From Pullulanibacillus sp. KACC 23026 (GTDB lineage Bacteria; Bacillota; Bacilli; Bacillales; Sporolactobacillaceae), in NCBI RefSeq assembly GCF_029094525.1, contig NZ_CP119107.1:372001-436000 (forward strand): a stretch of 64,000 nucleotides of DNA, in the 5' to 3' direction. Each line of letters opens with the position of its first letter. The stretch's first letter is position 1. Of this stretch, positions 22,785-31,222 are shown in pieces. The notes under the pieces are model-generated. The model made no database searches. It had not been told where the DNA came from and worked only from the letters and a program-made list of their open reading frames with translations. Both the position numbers and the translations under genes were made by a program.

Positions 22785-23727
22785 AAATGTAAAAAAATAT
22801 TATCCCATTAAAGGCGGCATGTTGCGTCGAACAAAGGCCGAAGTAAAAGCTGTGAATGGGGTTAGCCTTGATATTTTGAATGGAGAAACATTAGGCGTTG
22901 TCGGCGAATCAGGATGTGGAAAATCAACTTTAGGCCGTGCCATCTTAGGTCTTGAGCCTCTTACGGAAGGTCAGCTCATTTTTAAAGGGGATGAGATTCA
23001 GGGGCTATCGAAAAGCCAACTCAGACCATTTAAAAAATCGATGCAAATGATTTTTCAAGACCCATATGCCTCGCTTAACCCAAGACAACGGATCGGTCCT
23101 GCTATTGAGGAGGGGCTTAAAATTCATACCTCAATGGGATCTCGGGAAAGACGTGAGAAAGTAGAAGAGCTTTTAGTAGAGGTAGGGCTAAAAGCAGAAT
23201 ACTATGATCGTTTTCCTCACGAGTTCAGTGGCGGTCAACGCCAACGAATTGGGATTGCGCGTGCCTTAGCTCTTCAGCCTTCTTTCATCGTTTGTGATGA
23301 GGCGGTTTCGGCACTTGATGTTTCGGTTCAAGCTCAAGTTATTAATCTATTAAAAAAACTCCAAAGAGACTATGAGCTAACGTATCTATTTATTTCTCAT
23401 GATTTAGGAGTGGTTCGTCATATTTCGGATCGTGTTTTAGTGATGTATCTAGGGAACATGGTTGAACTCGCACCATCAGAGGAGCTTTACGCCAACCCAT
23501 TACATCCTTATACAAGAGCGTTGTTATCGGCTATTCCTCGAACAGAGCCGAAATCTAATCGAGAACGGATTAAACTTCAGGGTGAAATTCCAAGCCCGGC
23601 AGATCCGCCAAGCGGTTGTTCCTTCCATACACGTTGCCCATTAGCTACGGATATATGTCGCCAGGACAAACCGGAATGGCGCGAAGTCGGGAATAATCAT
23701 TATGCTGCCTGTCACTTAGTCGATTAA
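22747..23727 (+). CDS. oppF: Oligopeptide ABC transporter ATPase (OppF type)
   Basis: 326 aa. Walker A GESGCGKST, signature FSGGQRQRIGIA, Walker B FIVCDEAVSALD, C-terminal GCSFHTRCPLATDICR cluster. GTG 22747 has AAAGG 3 nt upstream; TTG 22756, with AGGTGA upstream, is an equally plausible start. Confidence 0.93.
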   Translation: MNPLAQETLFQVKNVKKYYPIKGGMLRRTKAEVKAVNGVSLDILNGETLGVVGESGCGKSTLGRAILGLEPLTEGQLIFKGDEIQGLSKSQLRPFKKSMQMIFQDPYASLNPRQRIGPAIEEGLKIHTSMGSRERREKVEELLVEVGLKAEYYDRFPHEFSGGQRQRIGIARALALQPSFIVCDEAVSALDVSVQAQVINLLKKLQRDYELTYLFISHDLGVVRHISDRVLVMYLGNMVELAPSEELYANPLHPYTRALLSAIPRTEPKSNRERIKLQGEIPSPADPPSGCSFHTRCPLATDICRQDKPEWREVGNNHYAACHLVD

Positions 23728-23763
23728 TTGAATGCCTTGTTTTGAAGAGTTATAGGTTTGGAT

Positions 23764-23796
23764 GAGGGAGAGGGGATCGAAATGCTCCCTCCTTTT
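23764..23796 (+). terminator. Possible terminator after the transporter operon
   Basis: GAGGGAG (23764-23770) pairs with CTCCCTC (23785-23791), then CTTTTC. The T-run is weak. Confidence 0.4.
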
Positions 23797-23878
23797 CATG
23801 TCTTAGTCCGCTTATTAAAAAGAAATGCGTATAAAACGTTGATTGCTAATCATAGCTTCGATTTAGGGGGAATTCATT

Positions 23879-25492
23879 ATGGTACAGTTTGATCCGAATT
23901 ATCATCCGTATGCTTCAAAACGCCCATCTTTTTATGCGAAAAACGGGATGGTGGCAACTTCACAACCTTTAGCCGCACAGGCTGGTTTGGAGATTCTTAA
24001 AAAAGGTGGCAATGCGGTCGATGCAGCCATCGCGACAGCCGCTTGTTTAACCGTTGTGGAGCCGACATCTAATGGAATTGGCGGTGATGCATTCGCCATT
24101 GTCTGGATGAAAAACGAGATGCATGGCTTAAATGCCAGCGGTCCTTCGCCAAAGGCTATTAGTATTGATGCTTTAAAAGAGCGTGGGATTGAAGAAATGC
24201 CGGTACATGGATTTACTCCTGTAAACGTACCGGGAACTCCTGCTGCCTGGGCCGCCCTTTCTAAACGATTCGGTCGCCTTTCTTTAACAGAAACGTTGGA
24301 GCCGGCTATTCGATTGGCAGAAGAAGGCTATCCGCTATCACCGACTCTTGGCAAGTTTTGGGCAGGGGCTTATCGTGCGTTTAAAAGCCGTTTACAGGAA
24401 GAGGAATTCTCACATTGGTTTGAGACGTTTGCACCTAATGGAAGAGCGCCAGAAGTGGGGGAAATGTGGTCCTCCAAAGGCCATGCCTCAACCCTTAGGT
24501 CAATTGCTGAAACAAATGCCGACTCCTTCTATCATGGAGAGTTAGCTGATAAAATCGATGCCTTCTCACGCCAATATAATGGCTTTTTAAGAAAAGAGGA
24601 TCTTGAAGCATTTGAACCGGAATGGGTTAATCCTGTTTCAGTCAACTACAAAGGTTACGATGTATGGGAAATTCCGCCCAATGGTCAAGGAATTGTGGCC
24701 TTGATGGCATTAAATATTGTAGAAGGGCTTGAGATTAAGGAAAAAGAGAGTGTGGACACTTATCACAAGCAAATTGAGGCGTTAAAGCTTGCCTTTACAG
24801 ATGGCAGAGAATACATTACCGACCCGAAAATGATGGCGCAATCCGTAGAAGGACTGCTATCAAAAACTTATGCAGCAGAGAGACGCGCCTTAATTGGTGA
24901 GGGAGCGATCACCCCTGAGGTGGGTCACCCGCCAAAAGGAGGAACGGTTTATTTAGCGACAGCGGATGGGGAAGGCAATATGGTTTCCTATATTCAAAGT
25001 AATTACATGGGCTTTGGCTCAGGTCTTGTCGTTCCTGGAACAGGGATTGCACTTGCTAACCGCGGGCATAATTTTTCTCTTGATCCGAACCACCAAAATG
25101 CTCTTGCACCTGGAAAACGTACTTATAACACAATAATCCCTGGTTTCTTAACAAAAGGCGGAAAAGCCGTTGGACCGTTTGGTGTTATGGGAGGCTTCAT
25201 GCAGCCACAAGGGCATATGCAAGTTATCATGAATACTATTGACTTCCACCTTCATCCGCAGGCCGCTTTGGATGCGCCGCGTTGGCAGTGGATGCAAGAT
25301 AAAGTCATCGCAGTTGAGCCGAATTTTCCTCATCACATGGCACAAGGATTGGCCAAAAAAGGCCATCAAATCAGAATTGAGCTCGAGCCGAATGGATTTG
25401 GCCGCGGTCAGATCATCTGGAGAGATCCAGAAACTGGTGTTTTAGTTGGTGGGACGGAGTCTAGAACGGACGGGACTGTAGCTGCTTGGTAA
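23879..25492 (+). CDS. Gamma-glutamyltransferase family protein (YwrD type, no signal peptide)
   Basis: 537 aa N-terminal-nucleophile hydrolase precursor. The likely catalytic Thr is T356 in PPKGGTVYLAT, where autocleavage would give the large and small subunits. Further landmarks: GGNAVDAAIATAACLTVVEP, SNGIGGDAF, MVSYIQSNYMGFGSG, and GKRTYNTIIPGF. It starts MVQFDPNYHPY with no secretion signal, so it is predicted intracellular, unlike secreted Ggt. The segment preceding the Thr (GHPPKGG) differs from the classical HTTH-type motif, typical of the YwrD-like branch. Follows the peptide transporter, suggesting cleavage of imported gamma-glutamyl or related compounds. Confidence 0.88.
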   Translation: MVQFDPNYHPYASKRPSFYAKNGMVATSQPLAAQAGLEILKKGGNAVDAAIATAACLTVVEPTSNGIGGDAFAIVWMKNEMHGLNASGPSPKAISIDALKERGIEEMPVHGFTPVNVPGTPAAWAALSKRFGRLSLTETLEPAIRLAEEGYPLSPTLGKFWAGAYRAFKSRLQEEEFSHWFETFAPNGRAPEVGEMWSSKGHASTLRSIAETNADSFYHGELADKIDAFSRQYNGFLRKEDLEAFEPEWVNPVSVNYKGYDVWEIPPNGQGIVALMALNIVEGLEIKEKESVDTYHKQIEALKLAFTDGREYITDPKMMAQSVEGLLSKTYAAERRALIGEGAITPEVGHPPKGGTVYLATADGEGNMVSYIQSNYMGFGSGLVVPGTGIALANRGHNFSLDPNHQNALAPGKRTYNTIIPGFLTKGGKAVGPFGVMGGFMQPQGHMQVIMNTIDFHLHPQAALDAPRWQWMQDKVIAVEPNFPHHMAQGLAKKGHQIRIELEPNGFGRGQIIWRDPETGVLVGGTESRTDGTVAAW

Positions 25493-25546
25493 GACATCAG
25501 GAGTAACTAGCGATTTCAAGGATGAATTTCTCTATTTTAGGTGAAA

Positions 25547-25575
25547 GTGGCAAGGGGAAATCTTTCCCTTGTCAC
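25547..25575 (+). other. Hairpin after the gamma-glutamyltransferase gene
   Basis: GTGGCAAGGG (25547-25556) pairs with CCCTTGTCAC (25566-25575, one G-T). No T-run follows, so it may be an mRNA end stabiliser or processed terminator. Confidence 0.45.
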
Positions 25576-25627
25576 AGCACTTATGGTGAGTTTGTTATAA
25601 AAGTAACTAAAAGAGAGTTTGGTGGAT

Positions 25628-26200
25628 ATGAAATTATGGCAGCTTTGGATAGCATTTTTTCGAGCTGGTCTTTTAGGTTATGGAGGAGGTCCCTCTGCGA
25701 TTCCGCTTGTTCATAAGGAAGTGGTTGACCGGTATAAATGGATGACGGATGATGATTTTGGCGATGTGCTTGCCCTTGCGAATGCTTTGCCGGGTCCCAT
25801 TGCGACCAAGCTGGCAGGGTATGTTGGCTGGCGGGAAGCCGGTTTTTTAGGTATGCTGGTTTCGCTTTTAGCAACTTGTTTACCTACTATTCTTTTGATG
25901 ATTATCCTTTTAGTTTTCTTAAGCTCTTTTCAAAACCAAGCATGGGTGAAGGGAATGACGCGGGCAGTTGTTCCGATTGTTGCGGTTATGCTTGGGACCA
26001 TGACCTGGCAATTTTTTAGTAAATCCCAGAAAGAGATGGGCTGGGTCAAGGCAATTCTTCTTACTGCAGCCTGTTTTGTAGCTCTTCAAATTTTTGGAAT
26101 ACATCCTGCCATTATTATTGCTATTCTCTTATTGGCTGCATTACTGATCCCAAGCAAAAAAGAGGAAGTGAAAATGGAATCTGAGAAAGGGGTGAGCTAA
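25628..26200 (+). CDS. Chromate transporter family protein, half-size, first of pair
   Basis: 190 aa, about half of full-length ChrA, with five to six membrane helices. Family motif FRAGLLGYGGGPSAIPL near the N-terminus and ALPGPIATKLAGYVGW in the second loop. ATG 25628 is preferred although the SD is weak; TTG 25619 and GTG 25622 are in frame. Bacillus homologues (YwrA/YwrB) also occur as two short genes that probably form a heterodimer. The substrate may not be chromate; many family members have unknown anions. Confidence 0.88.
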   Translation: MKLWQLWIAFFRAGLLGYGGGPSAIPLVHKEVVDRYKWMTDDDFGDVLALANALPGPIATKLAGYVGWREAGFLGMLVSLLATCLPTILLMIILLVFLSSFQNQAWVKGMTRAVVPIVAVMLGTMTWQFFSKSQKEMGWVKAILLTAACFVALQIFGIHPAIIIAILLLAALLIPSKKEEVKMESEKGVS

Positions 26201-26730
26201 TGCTGACACTATGGCACCTATTTTTAGCCTTTTTTATTCCAGGGATCCTGGGTTATGGCGGCGGCCCCGCTTCGATTCCTCTTGTTGAACACGAGGTTGT
26301 TAATACATATCACTGGATGAATGTTGATGAGTTTAGCCGTGTCCTGGCACTCGGGAACAGTCTGCCAGGTCCCATTGCCACTAAAATGGCCGGTTACATA
26401 GGTTTCGTCAATGGTGGTCTTTTAGGCGGAGTGGCGGCTCTCTTTGCAACAGTTGCCCCATCCATGCTTCTTATGATTGTTTTATTAAAGATCCTTTATA
26501 AATTTAAAGACTCCCCTAAGGTAAAGCGCCTGACCCTGTTAATCCGCCCAACTATAGCGGTTTTACTTGGTCTCATGACCTATGACTTCTTGCACGACTC
26601 TGTAACAAAAAGCGGTTGGACACAATCCATTATCTTGGTTTTGGTTGGCTATATCCTCCTTGAACGCATTAAAATTCACCCAGCCTTCGTTATTGTCGCT
26701 GCCTTATGCTACGGTGCACTTTTAATGTGA
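26200..26730 (+). CDS. Chromate transporter family protein, half-size, second of pair
   Basis: 176 aa paralogue of the upstream gene with the same motifs (GILGYGGGPASIPLVEHEV, SLPGPIATKMAGYIG). It starts in a TAATG overlap with the preceding stop and has SD AAAGGGGTGA. Its own TGA stop (26728-26730) is immediately followed by the palindrome GGGGACTGTCCCC, so a REP element abuts the coding end. Confidence 0.88.
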   Translation: MLTLWHLFLAFFIPGILGYGGGPASIPLVEHEVVNTYHWMNVDEFSRVLALGNSLPGPIATKMAGYIGFVNGGLLGGVAALFATVAPSMLLMIVLLKILYKFKDSPKVKRLTLLIRPTIAVLLGLMTYDFLHDSVTKSGWTQSIILVLVGYILLERIKIHPAFVIVAALCYGALLM

Positions 26731-26893
26731 GGGGACTGTCCCCTTTTTGTGCTGCCAGCAACCATTCAAAAAGCTAGAACCCTCTCGCATAAAGGGTTCT
26801 AGCTTTTTTAACTCTGTCCCCACTTACTTTAAAGTAACGAAGTGGTTATAAGGAAGGTAAGGGGATGGAGAAACGTTGAGGGGACTGTCCCCC
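26731..26893. repeat. REP composite element 1
   Basis: GGGGACTGTCCCC at 26731-26743 and again at 26880-26892 (direct as well as palindromic) enclose a 15-bp perfect hairpin (26769-26807) and a CTCTGTCCCCAC box near 26812-26823. The same order recurs at 31060-31222. Confidence 0.75.
26769..26811. terminator. Bidirectional hairpin terminator inside REP composite 1
   Basis: AAAAGCTAGAACCCT (26769-26783) pairs perfectly with AGGGTTCTAGCTTTT (26793-26807), with As before and Ts after the stem. Confidence 0.85.
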
Positions 26894-27013
26894 CCATGAC
26901 AAAAGTAGTTATAATTCGATATATTTCGAAAAAGGAAACAACCCTATAAATAGAGAATTTATATTTATATGAGTGTAATAAGATTAAGACTTTATTTTAA
27001 GGGGGAGAAGAGG

Positions 27014-28981
27014 ATGAGTTTAATGAGAAGATGGAAGCGAAAGATGCTCACCGTGGCAGCTGCGAGCGCACTGGCAATTGGTGTAATGCCGCTTAGTACA
27101 ACGCATGCGGCGACAGGTTCTGCAGCGTCTAGTGATGAGAGCATCCAGCAGGGGGTTGGCCAAGATATTTTGAGCAATGCCAATTATTTTGGGGATATGG
27201 ATCCAAGCGCAGTTGTCCAAGTAGACATTGTTATGAAAGTGCAAAATCAATCCCAATTGCAAAAGTACATCAATGAAACCGTCACACCTGGAAACAAAAA
27301 CTATCATAAGTACTTAAGTGTGGATCAATTTAAAGATTATTTTGCCCCAAGCACTTCACAAGTTAAAAAGGTAACAGATTATCTTAAATCCTTTGGTATT
27401 AAATCATCTGTCTATAAAGATAATTTGATCATTACCGCGACAGGGACGGTTGCTCAGCTTAATAAAGCTTTTAGTGTAGACATTCAAAAAGCAGGATATA
27501 AAGGAAAATCATTCCACGCCACTCGAAAGGCCCCAAGAGCCCCTAAAAAAGTAGCGGATAATATTTTATGTATTCTAGGCTTAAGCAACTATTCCAATTT
27601 AACTTCTAATGCTGTCAAACAAAAAGTGGATTCCCCGGCCAAAAGCAAGGATTCAAGCTATGTACCGGGTGAATTAACACCTCAAGATTTGATTAAGCAA
27701 TATAATGTTCAAGGACTTTATGACGAAGGGGCAACGGGTAAGGGGCAAACGATTGGCATTGTGACTTTGGCTGATTTTAATACCCAAGATGCTAACACTT
27801 TCTGGGATAAAATGGGGATAAAAACAAAACCAAATCGAATCTCAAAGATTAATGTTGATGGTGGATCCGGTTGGGACGGGTACGATGAAACGGCTATCGA
27901 TGTTGAACAATCCGGAGCCTTAGCTCCAGATGCCAACATAAACGTCTACGTGGCCCCCAACACGGATACTGGTTTCGTTGATGGATTTGCAAAAGCGATT
28001 AATGATAACGTGGCACAACAGATTTCTGTAAGTTGGGGAATGAGTGAAACGCTTATCACTCAAGCTGTCGAGGCTAATCAAGAAACACCTGAGTATGCAG
28101 ACGTGTATAATCAACTCTTTATGCAGGCTGCCGCACAAGGGATTTCTATGTTTGCAGCAGCAGGGGATGCCGGAGCGTATGATACGGCTAGACAGGTAGA
28201 CTATTATGATTTATCTGTAGATAACCCTGCTGACAGCCCCTATATTACAGCAGCAGGTGGGACAACCTTACCGCAAGACTGGATAGCTTCAACTGGTGAT
28301 GAGGTGAAAGTGGATAAGGAACGAGCCTGGGGTTGGGATTATCTCTTTCCTCTATTGAACGACTTAGGCTTAGGTATGGATTCTGGCTATTATATTTCAG
28401 GTGGCGGTGGTGGCTTTAGTAAATATTTCGCGACCCCTGATTACCAAAAAGGTGTAAAAGGGGTTAATAAATATACTGGAGTGACAGATTTCACTATTAG
28501 TAGTGATTTAACCACAGCAACTGTCAATTCAAACCCAACACTAGTTAAAGGAACTGGGAAAGGAAGAAATGTGCCAGACCTTTCTATGAACGCTGACCCT
28601 GAATCCGGTTATCTTCTCTATTTGGGTGACGCGGGTACAGGAGATAACGGTGGATTCCAAGAGGGCTGGGGTGGGACAAGCTTTGTTGCACCACAACTGA
28701 ACGGCCTATCCGCTTTAATTAATAGTGTGAATGGTGGCCGTGTCGGTTTCTGGAACCCGCAAATTTATCGTTTTGCTAAAGAAAACAATTCCCCATTAAC
28801 GCCTTTAAATGACCAAGGGACAAGTAATGATAATTTATTCTTTACAGGAACACCTGGAACCCTCTACAATCAAGCGACGGGTTTAGGTACACCAGACGTA
28901 ACCGCCCTAGCCAAGCATTTCTTTGCTGATGGAAAGGGCAACAACGGTCATGGTCACGGTCATGGACGAGGCCACCGCTAA
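27014..28981 (+). CDS. Secreted S53 peptidase (sedolisin/kumamolisin-like), paralogue 1
   Basis: 655 aa. Signal peptide (basic MRRWKRK, hydrophobic core, THAATG), activation prodomain (about 45-200) and S53 catalytic domain. Catalytic Glu/Asp pair is E292 and D296 (DETAIDVEQ), oxyanion Asp D385 (AAAGDAGAYD), nucleophile S556 (GWGGTSFVAP). The D385-S556 spacing of 171 residues is well above the about 114 of kumamolisin, implying an inserted segment around 425-520. The C-terminus NDQGTSNDN and ATGLGTPD fit the calcium-site region. It ends in a Gly/His-rich tail (GHGHGHGRGH) that could bind metal. ATG 27014 follows GGGGGAGAAGAGG; the frame is open to 26969. Confidence 0.93.
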   Translation: MSLMRRWKRKMLTVAAASALAIGVMPLSTTHAATGSAASSDESIQQGVGQDILSNANYFGDMDPSAVVQVDIVMKVQNQSQLQKYINETVTPGNKNYHKYLSVDQFKDYFAPSTSQVKKVTDYLKSFGIKSSVYKDNLIITATGTVAQLNKAFSVDIQKAGYKGKSFHATRKAPRAPKKVADNILCILGLSNYSNLTSNAVKQKVDSPAKSKDSSYVPGELTPQDLIKQYNVQGLYDEGATGKGQTIGIVTLADFNTQDANTFWDKMGIKTKPNRISKINVDGGSGWDGYDETAIDVEQSGALAPDANINVYVAPNTDTGFVDGFAKAINDNVAQQISVSWGMSETLITQAVEANQETPEYADVYNQLFMQAAAQGISMFAAAGDAGAYDTARQVDYYDLSVDNPADSPYITAAGGTTLPQDWIASTGDEVKVDKERAWGWDYLFPLLNDLGLGMDSGYYISGGGGGFSKYFATPDYQKGVKGVNKYTGVTDFTISSDLTTATVNSNPTLVKGTGKGRNVPDLSMNADPESGYLLYLGDAGTGDNGGFQEGWGGTSFVAPQLNGLSALINSVNGGRVGFWNPQIYRFAKENNSPLTPLNDQGTSNDNLFFTGTPGTLYNQATGLGTPDVTALAKHFFADGKGNNGHGHGHGRGHR

Positions 28982-28992
28982 TAAGGTGAGTA

Positions 28993-29020
28993 AAAGGGCA
29001 GCTTACGAGCTGCCCTTTAT
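28993..29020 (+). terminator. Terminator between the two S53 genes
   Basis: AAAGGGCAGCT (28993-29003) pairs with AGCTGCCCTTT (29008-29018), followed by ATT. Confidence 0.7.
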
Positions 29021-29148
29021 TCGTTGTCTCTATAAGTTGGGGGAGGGTATTTGCTCTAAATTAATAAATTTGAGATTTTTTGAAATTAATAGTATTATTA
29101 AATCCGCACTATTTAATAGAGAATAGATTTTCAGAGGGGGAGTACATA

Positions 29149-31068
29149 ATGAGTTTTAGCAGAAAGTGGAAGCGAAAGGTGCTGACCATAGTAGCAGCGA
29201 GTGCTCTGGCCGTTGGAATTGTCCCTGGGGTAACACATGCGGCTGCAGGGTCCGATGCCTCAAGTACAACTAAGGTGACGGTTCCACAAGGAATAGGCGC
29301 CAACGTCCTAAGTAACGCTGATTACTTTGGTGGCGAAGATCCAAGTGATGTCGTCACAATTGATGTCGTTTTAAAAGTTCAAAATAAGGATCAACTAGCG
29401 GACTATATCAATGAAACGGTAACACCTGGAAATAATAAATATCATAAGTTTTTAAATGTCTCACAATTTAAAGCAAAGTATGCACCAAGCCCAAATCAAG
29501 TTAATGCGGTTACGAAATACTTTAAATCGTATGGTATTCAAACTACCGCTTATCCAGATAATTTAATTGTTTCTGCAACGGGGACAGTGGCGCAGCTTAA
29601 CAAAGCATTGAATGTTGATATTCAAAAGGCAAGTTATAAAGGGAAGTTTTTCCATGCTTCTAAGAAGGATCCAAAAGTTCCTTCGACTTTGGCCGACGCT
29701 ATTTTGTGTATCCTTGGTTTGAGTGACTACTCTGGTTTTTCAACCAATACAGTTAAACCAGTCGTTAAGAATTCAACTAATACTGCAAATGATTTACATG
29801 GAAATCTCTCTCCACAAGATTTTGCTAACCAATACGATTTAAAAGGTCTATATGATCAAGGAGCAACAGGTAAAGGGCAAACGATTGGCATTGTAACTTT
29901 AGCTGACTTTGACACCAATTGGGCTTATACTTTTTGGAAAGAAGCCGGCCTAAGTGTGGATCAAAATCGAATCAACGAAATCAATGTTGACGGTGGTTCA
30001 GGTACAGATGGGGCAGAGGAGACAGCTTTGGATGTTGAGCAATCCGGCTCAGTTGCACCAGACGCTAAAATCAATGTTTACGTTGCACCGAATAACGATT
30101 CTGGCTTTGTCGATGGTTTTGCTAAGGCCATCAACGACAACCAAGCTTCATCACTATCTGTTAGCTGGGGACAAAGCGAAAGTTCGATCGACTACTTTGT
30201 GGATCAAGATTGGGAAACCCCTGCCTATGCTGAAGTCTTTAACCAATTGTTTATGCAAGCAGCTGCACAAGGGATCTCGACATTTGCTTCAGCTGGGGAT
30301 TCAGGAGCTTATGATAATGCCCGTTTAGCTGGTTATAAGCCAATACTTCCTGGATTCACGGCTTATGATCTGACTGTTGATGACCCAGCAGATAGCCCAT
30401 ATATTACGGCAGCAGGCGGTACGACATTGCCAGTTGGAACTCCAGCAGCTCTCGGAGTTAAAAAAGAACGAGCATGGGGCTGGGATTACCTCCAACCTCT
30501 GCTTCAACAACTCGGATATGGTATCGACTCTGGTCTATACTTTGTTGGCGGCGGCGGTGGTTTCAGTAACATCTTCGCAACTCCAGATTATCAAAAAGAC
30601 GTGTCAGGTGTTAACACTTATACGGGAATCACTGATTTTAATGTGACAGATGATAGCCCAACCGTTAATCAAGATCCTAAGCTTGTAACTGGAACTGGAA
30701 CAGGAAGAAATATGCCAGACCTCGCTCTAAATGCCGACCCTGAATCCGGTTATGCGATTTATGGCTATGATGCCGATACGGATGCCGTTGATTGGTATGG
30801 AATTGGCGGTACGAGTGCTGTTGCCCCTCAATTAAATGGAATCACGGCTTTGATCAACAGCGCAGGCGGTGGTCGTGTAGGCTTCTGGAACCCGCAAATT
30901 TATCGTTTTGCTCAACAAGCCAACTCACCGTTTACCCCGCTTAACGATCAAGGAACAAGCAATGACAACTTGTACTACACTGGTACCCCAGGAACCCTCT
31001 ATAACCAAGCAACCGGTTTAGGAACCCCTGATGTGACTAAGCTTGCTAAAGACTTTTTGGGGGACTGA
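29149..31068 (+). CDS. Secreted S53 peptidase (sedolisin/kumamolisin-like), paralogue 2
   Basis: 639 aa, alignable along its whole length with the preceding gene, clearly a tandem duplicate. Signal peptide with VTHAAAG cleavage region, prodomain, then catalytic E291/D295 (EETALDVEQ), D384 (SAGDSGAYD) and S556 (GIGGTSAVAP). Same Asp-Ser insertion as paralogue 1. It stops right after KLAKDFLGD: the TGA (31066-31068) lies inside GGGGGACTGACCCC, so it lacks the His-rich tail of its partner. ATG 29149 follows GAGGGGGAG. Probably active at acidic pH outside the cell; products could feed the peptide importer upstream. Confidence 0.93.
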   Translation: MSFSRKWKRKVLTIVAASALAVGIVPGVTHAAAGSDASSTTKVTVPQGIGANVLSNADYFGGEDPSDVVTIDVVLKVQNKDQLADYINETVTPGNNKYHKFLNVSQFKAKYAPSPNQVNAVTKYFKSYGIQTTAYPDNLIVSATGTVAQLNKALNVDIQKASYKGKFFHASKKDPKVPSTLADAILCILGLSDYSGFSTNTVKPVVKNSTNTANDLHGNLSPQDFANQYDLKGLYDQGATGKGQTIGIVTLADFDTNWAYTFWKEAGLSVDQNRINEINVDGGSGTDGAEETALDVEQSGSVAPDAKINVYVAPNNDSGFVDGFAKAINDNQASSLSVSWGQSESSIDYFVDQDWETPAYAEVFNQLFMQAAAQGISTFASAGDSGAYDNARLAGYKPILPGFTAYDLTVDDPADSPYITAAGGTTLPVGTPAALGVKKERAWGWDYLQPLLQQLGYGIDSGLYFVGGGGGFSNIFATPDYQKDVSGVNTYTGITDFNVTDDSPTVNQDPKLVTGTGTGRNMPDLALNADPESGYAIYGYDADTDAVDWYGIGGTSAVAPQLNGITALINSAGGGRVGFWNPQIYRFAQQANSPFTPLNDQGTSNDNLYYTGTPGTLYNQATGLGTPDVTKLAKDFLGD

Positions 31069-31222
31069 CCCCTTTTAGCGCTTAAAATAGCCAAACAAAA
31101 AGCTAAAACCCTTTTGAACAAAGGGTTTTAGCTTTTTTAGCTCTGTCCCCAGTTGCGTTAAAGCGCTGCAGTGTTTAGTGGGATTGCGTTGATAAATGAG
31201 CCTCTGGGGGGGACTGACCTCC
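31059..31222. repeat. REP composite element 2
   Basis: GGGGGACTGACCCC at 31059-31072, 17-bp perfect hairpin 31097-31137, CTCTGTCCCCAG at 31141-31152, and GGGGGGGACTGACCTCC ending at 31222. Same plan as composite 1. Its left palindrome contains the stop of the second S53 gene and its right one touches the RAYT stop codon. Confidence 0.78.
31097..31138. terminator. Bidirectional hairpin terminator inside REP composite 2
   Basis: AAAAAGCTAAAACCCTT (31097-31113) pairs with AAGGGTTTTAGCTTTTT (31121-31137), a perfect 17-bp stem with a 7-nt loop. It can serve both the S53 gene and the convergent RAYT gene. Confidence 0.88.

Noticed and set aside
23815-23890. Short frame starting near ATG 23782 with a purine-rich upstream sequence (MLPPFHVLVRLLKRN...)
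   Set aside because: Its start overlaps the probable transporter-operon terminator hairpin and its end runs into the gamma-glutamyltransferase start; about 35 codons with no family signal.
29080-29148. Shared TAGAGAAT motif 25 nt and 56 nt before the two sedolisin starts as a common regulatory site
   Set aside because: Different distances to the start codons and high AT content make it likely a duplication remnant or chance.
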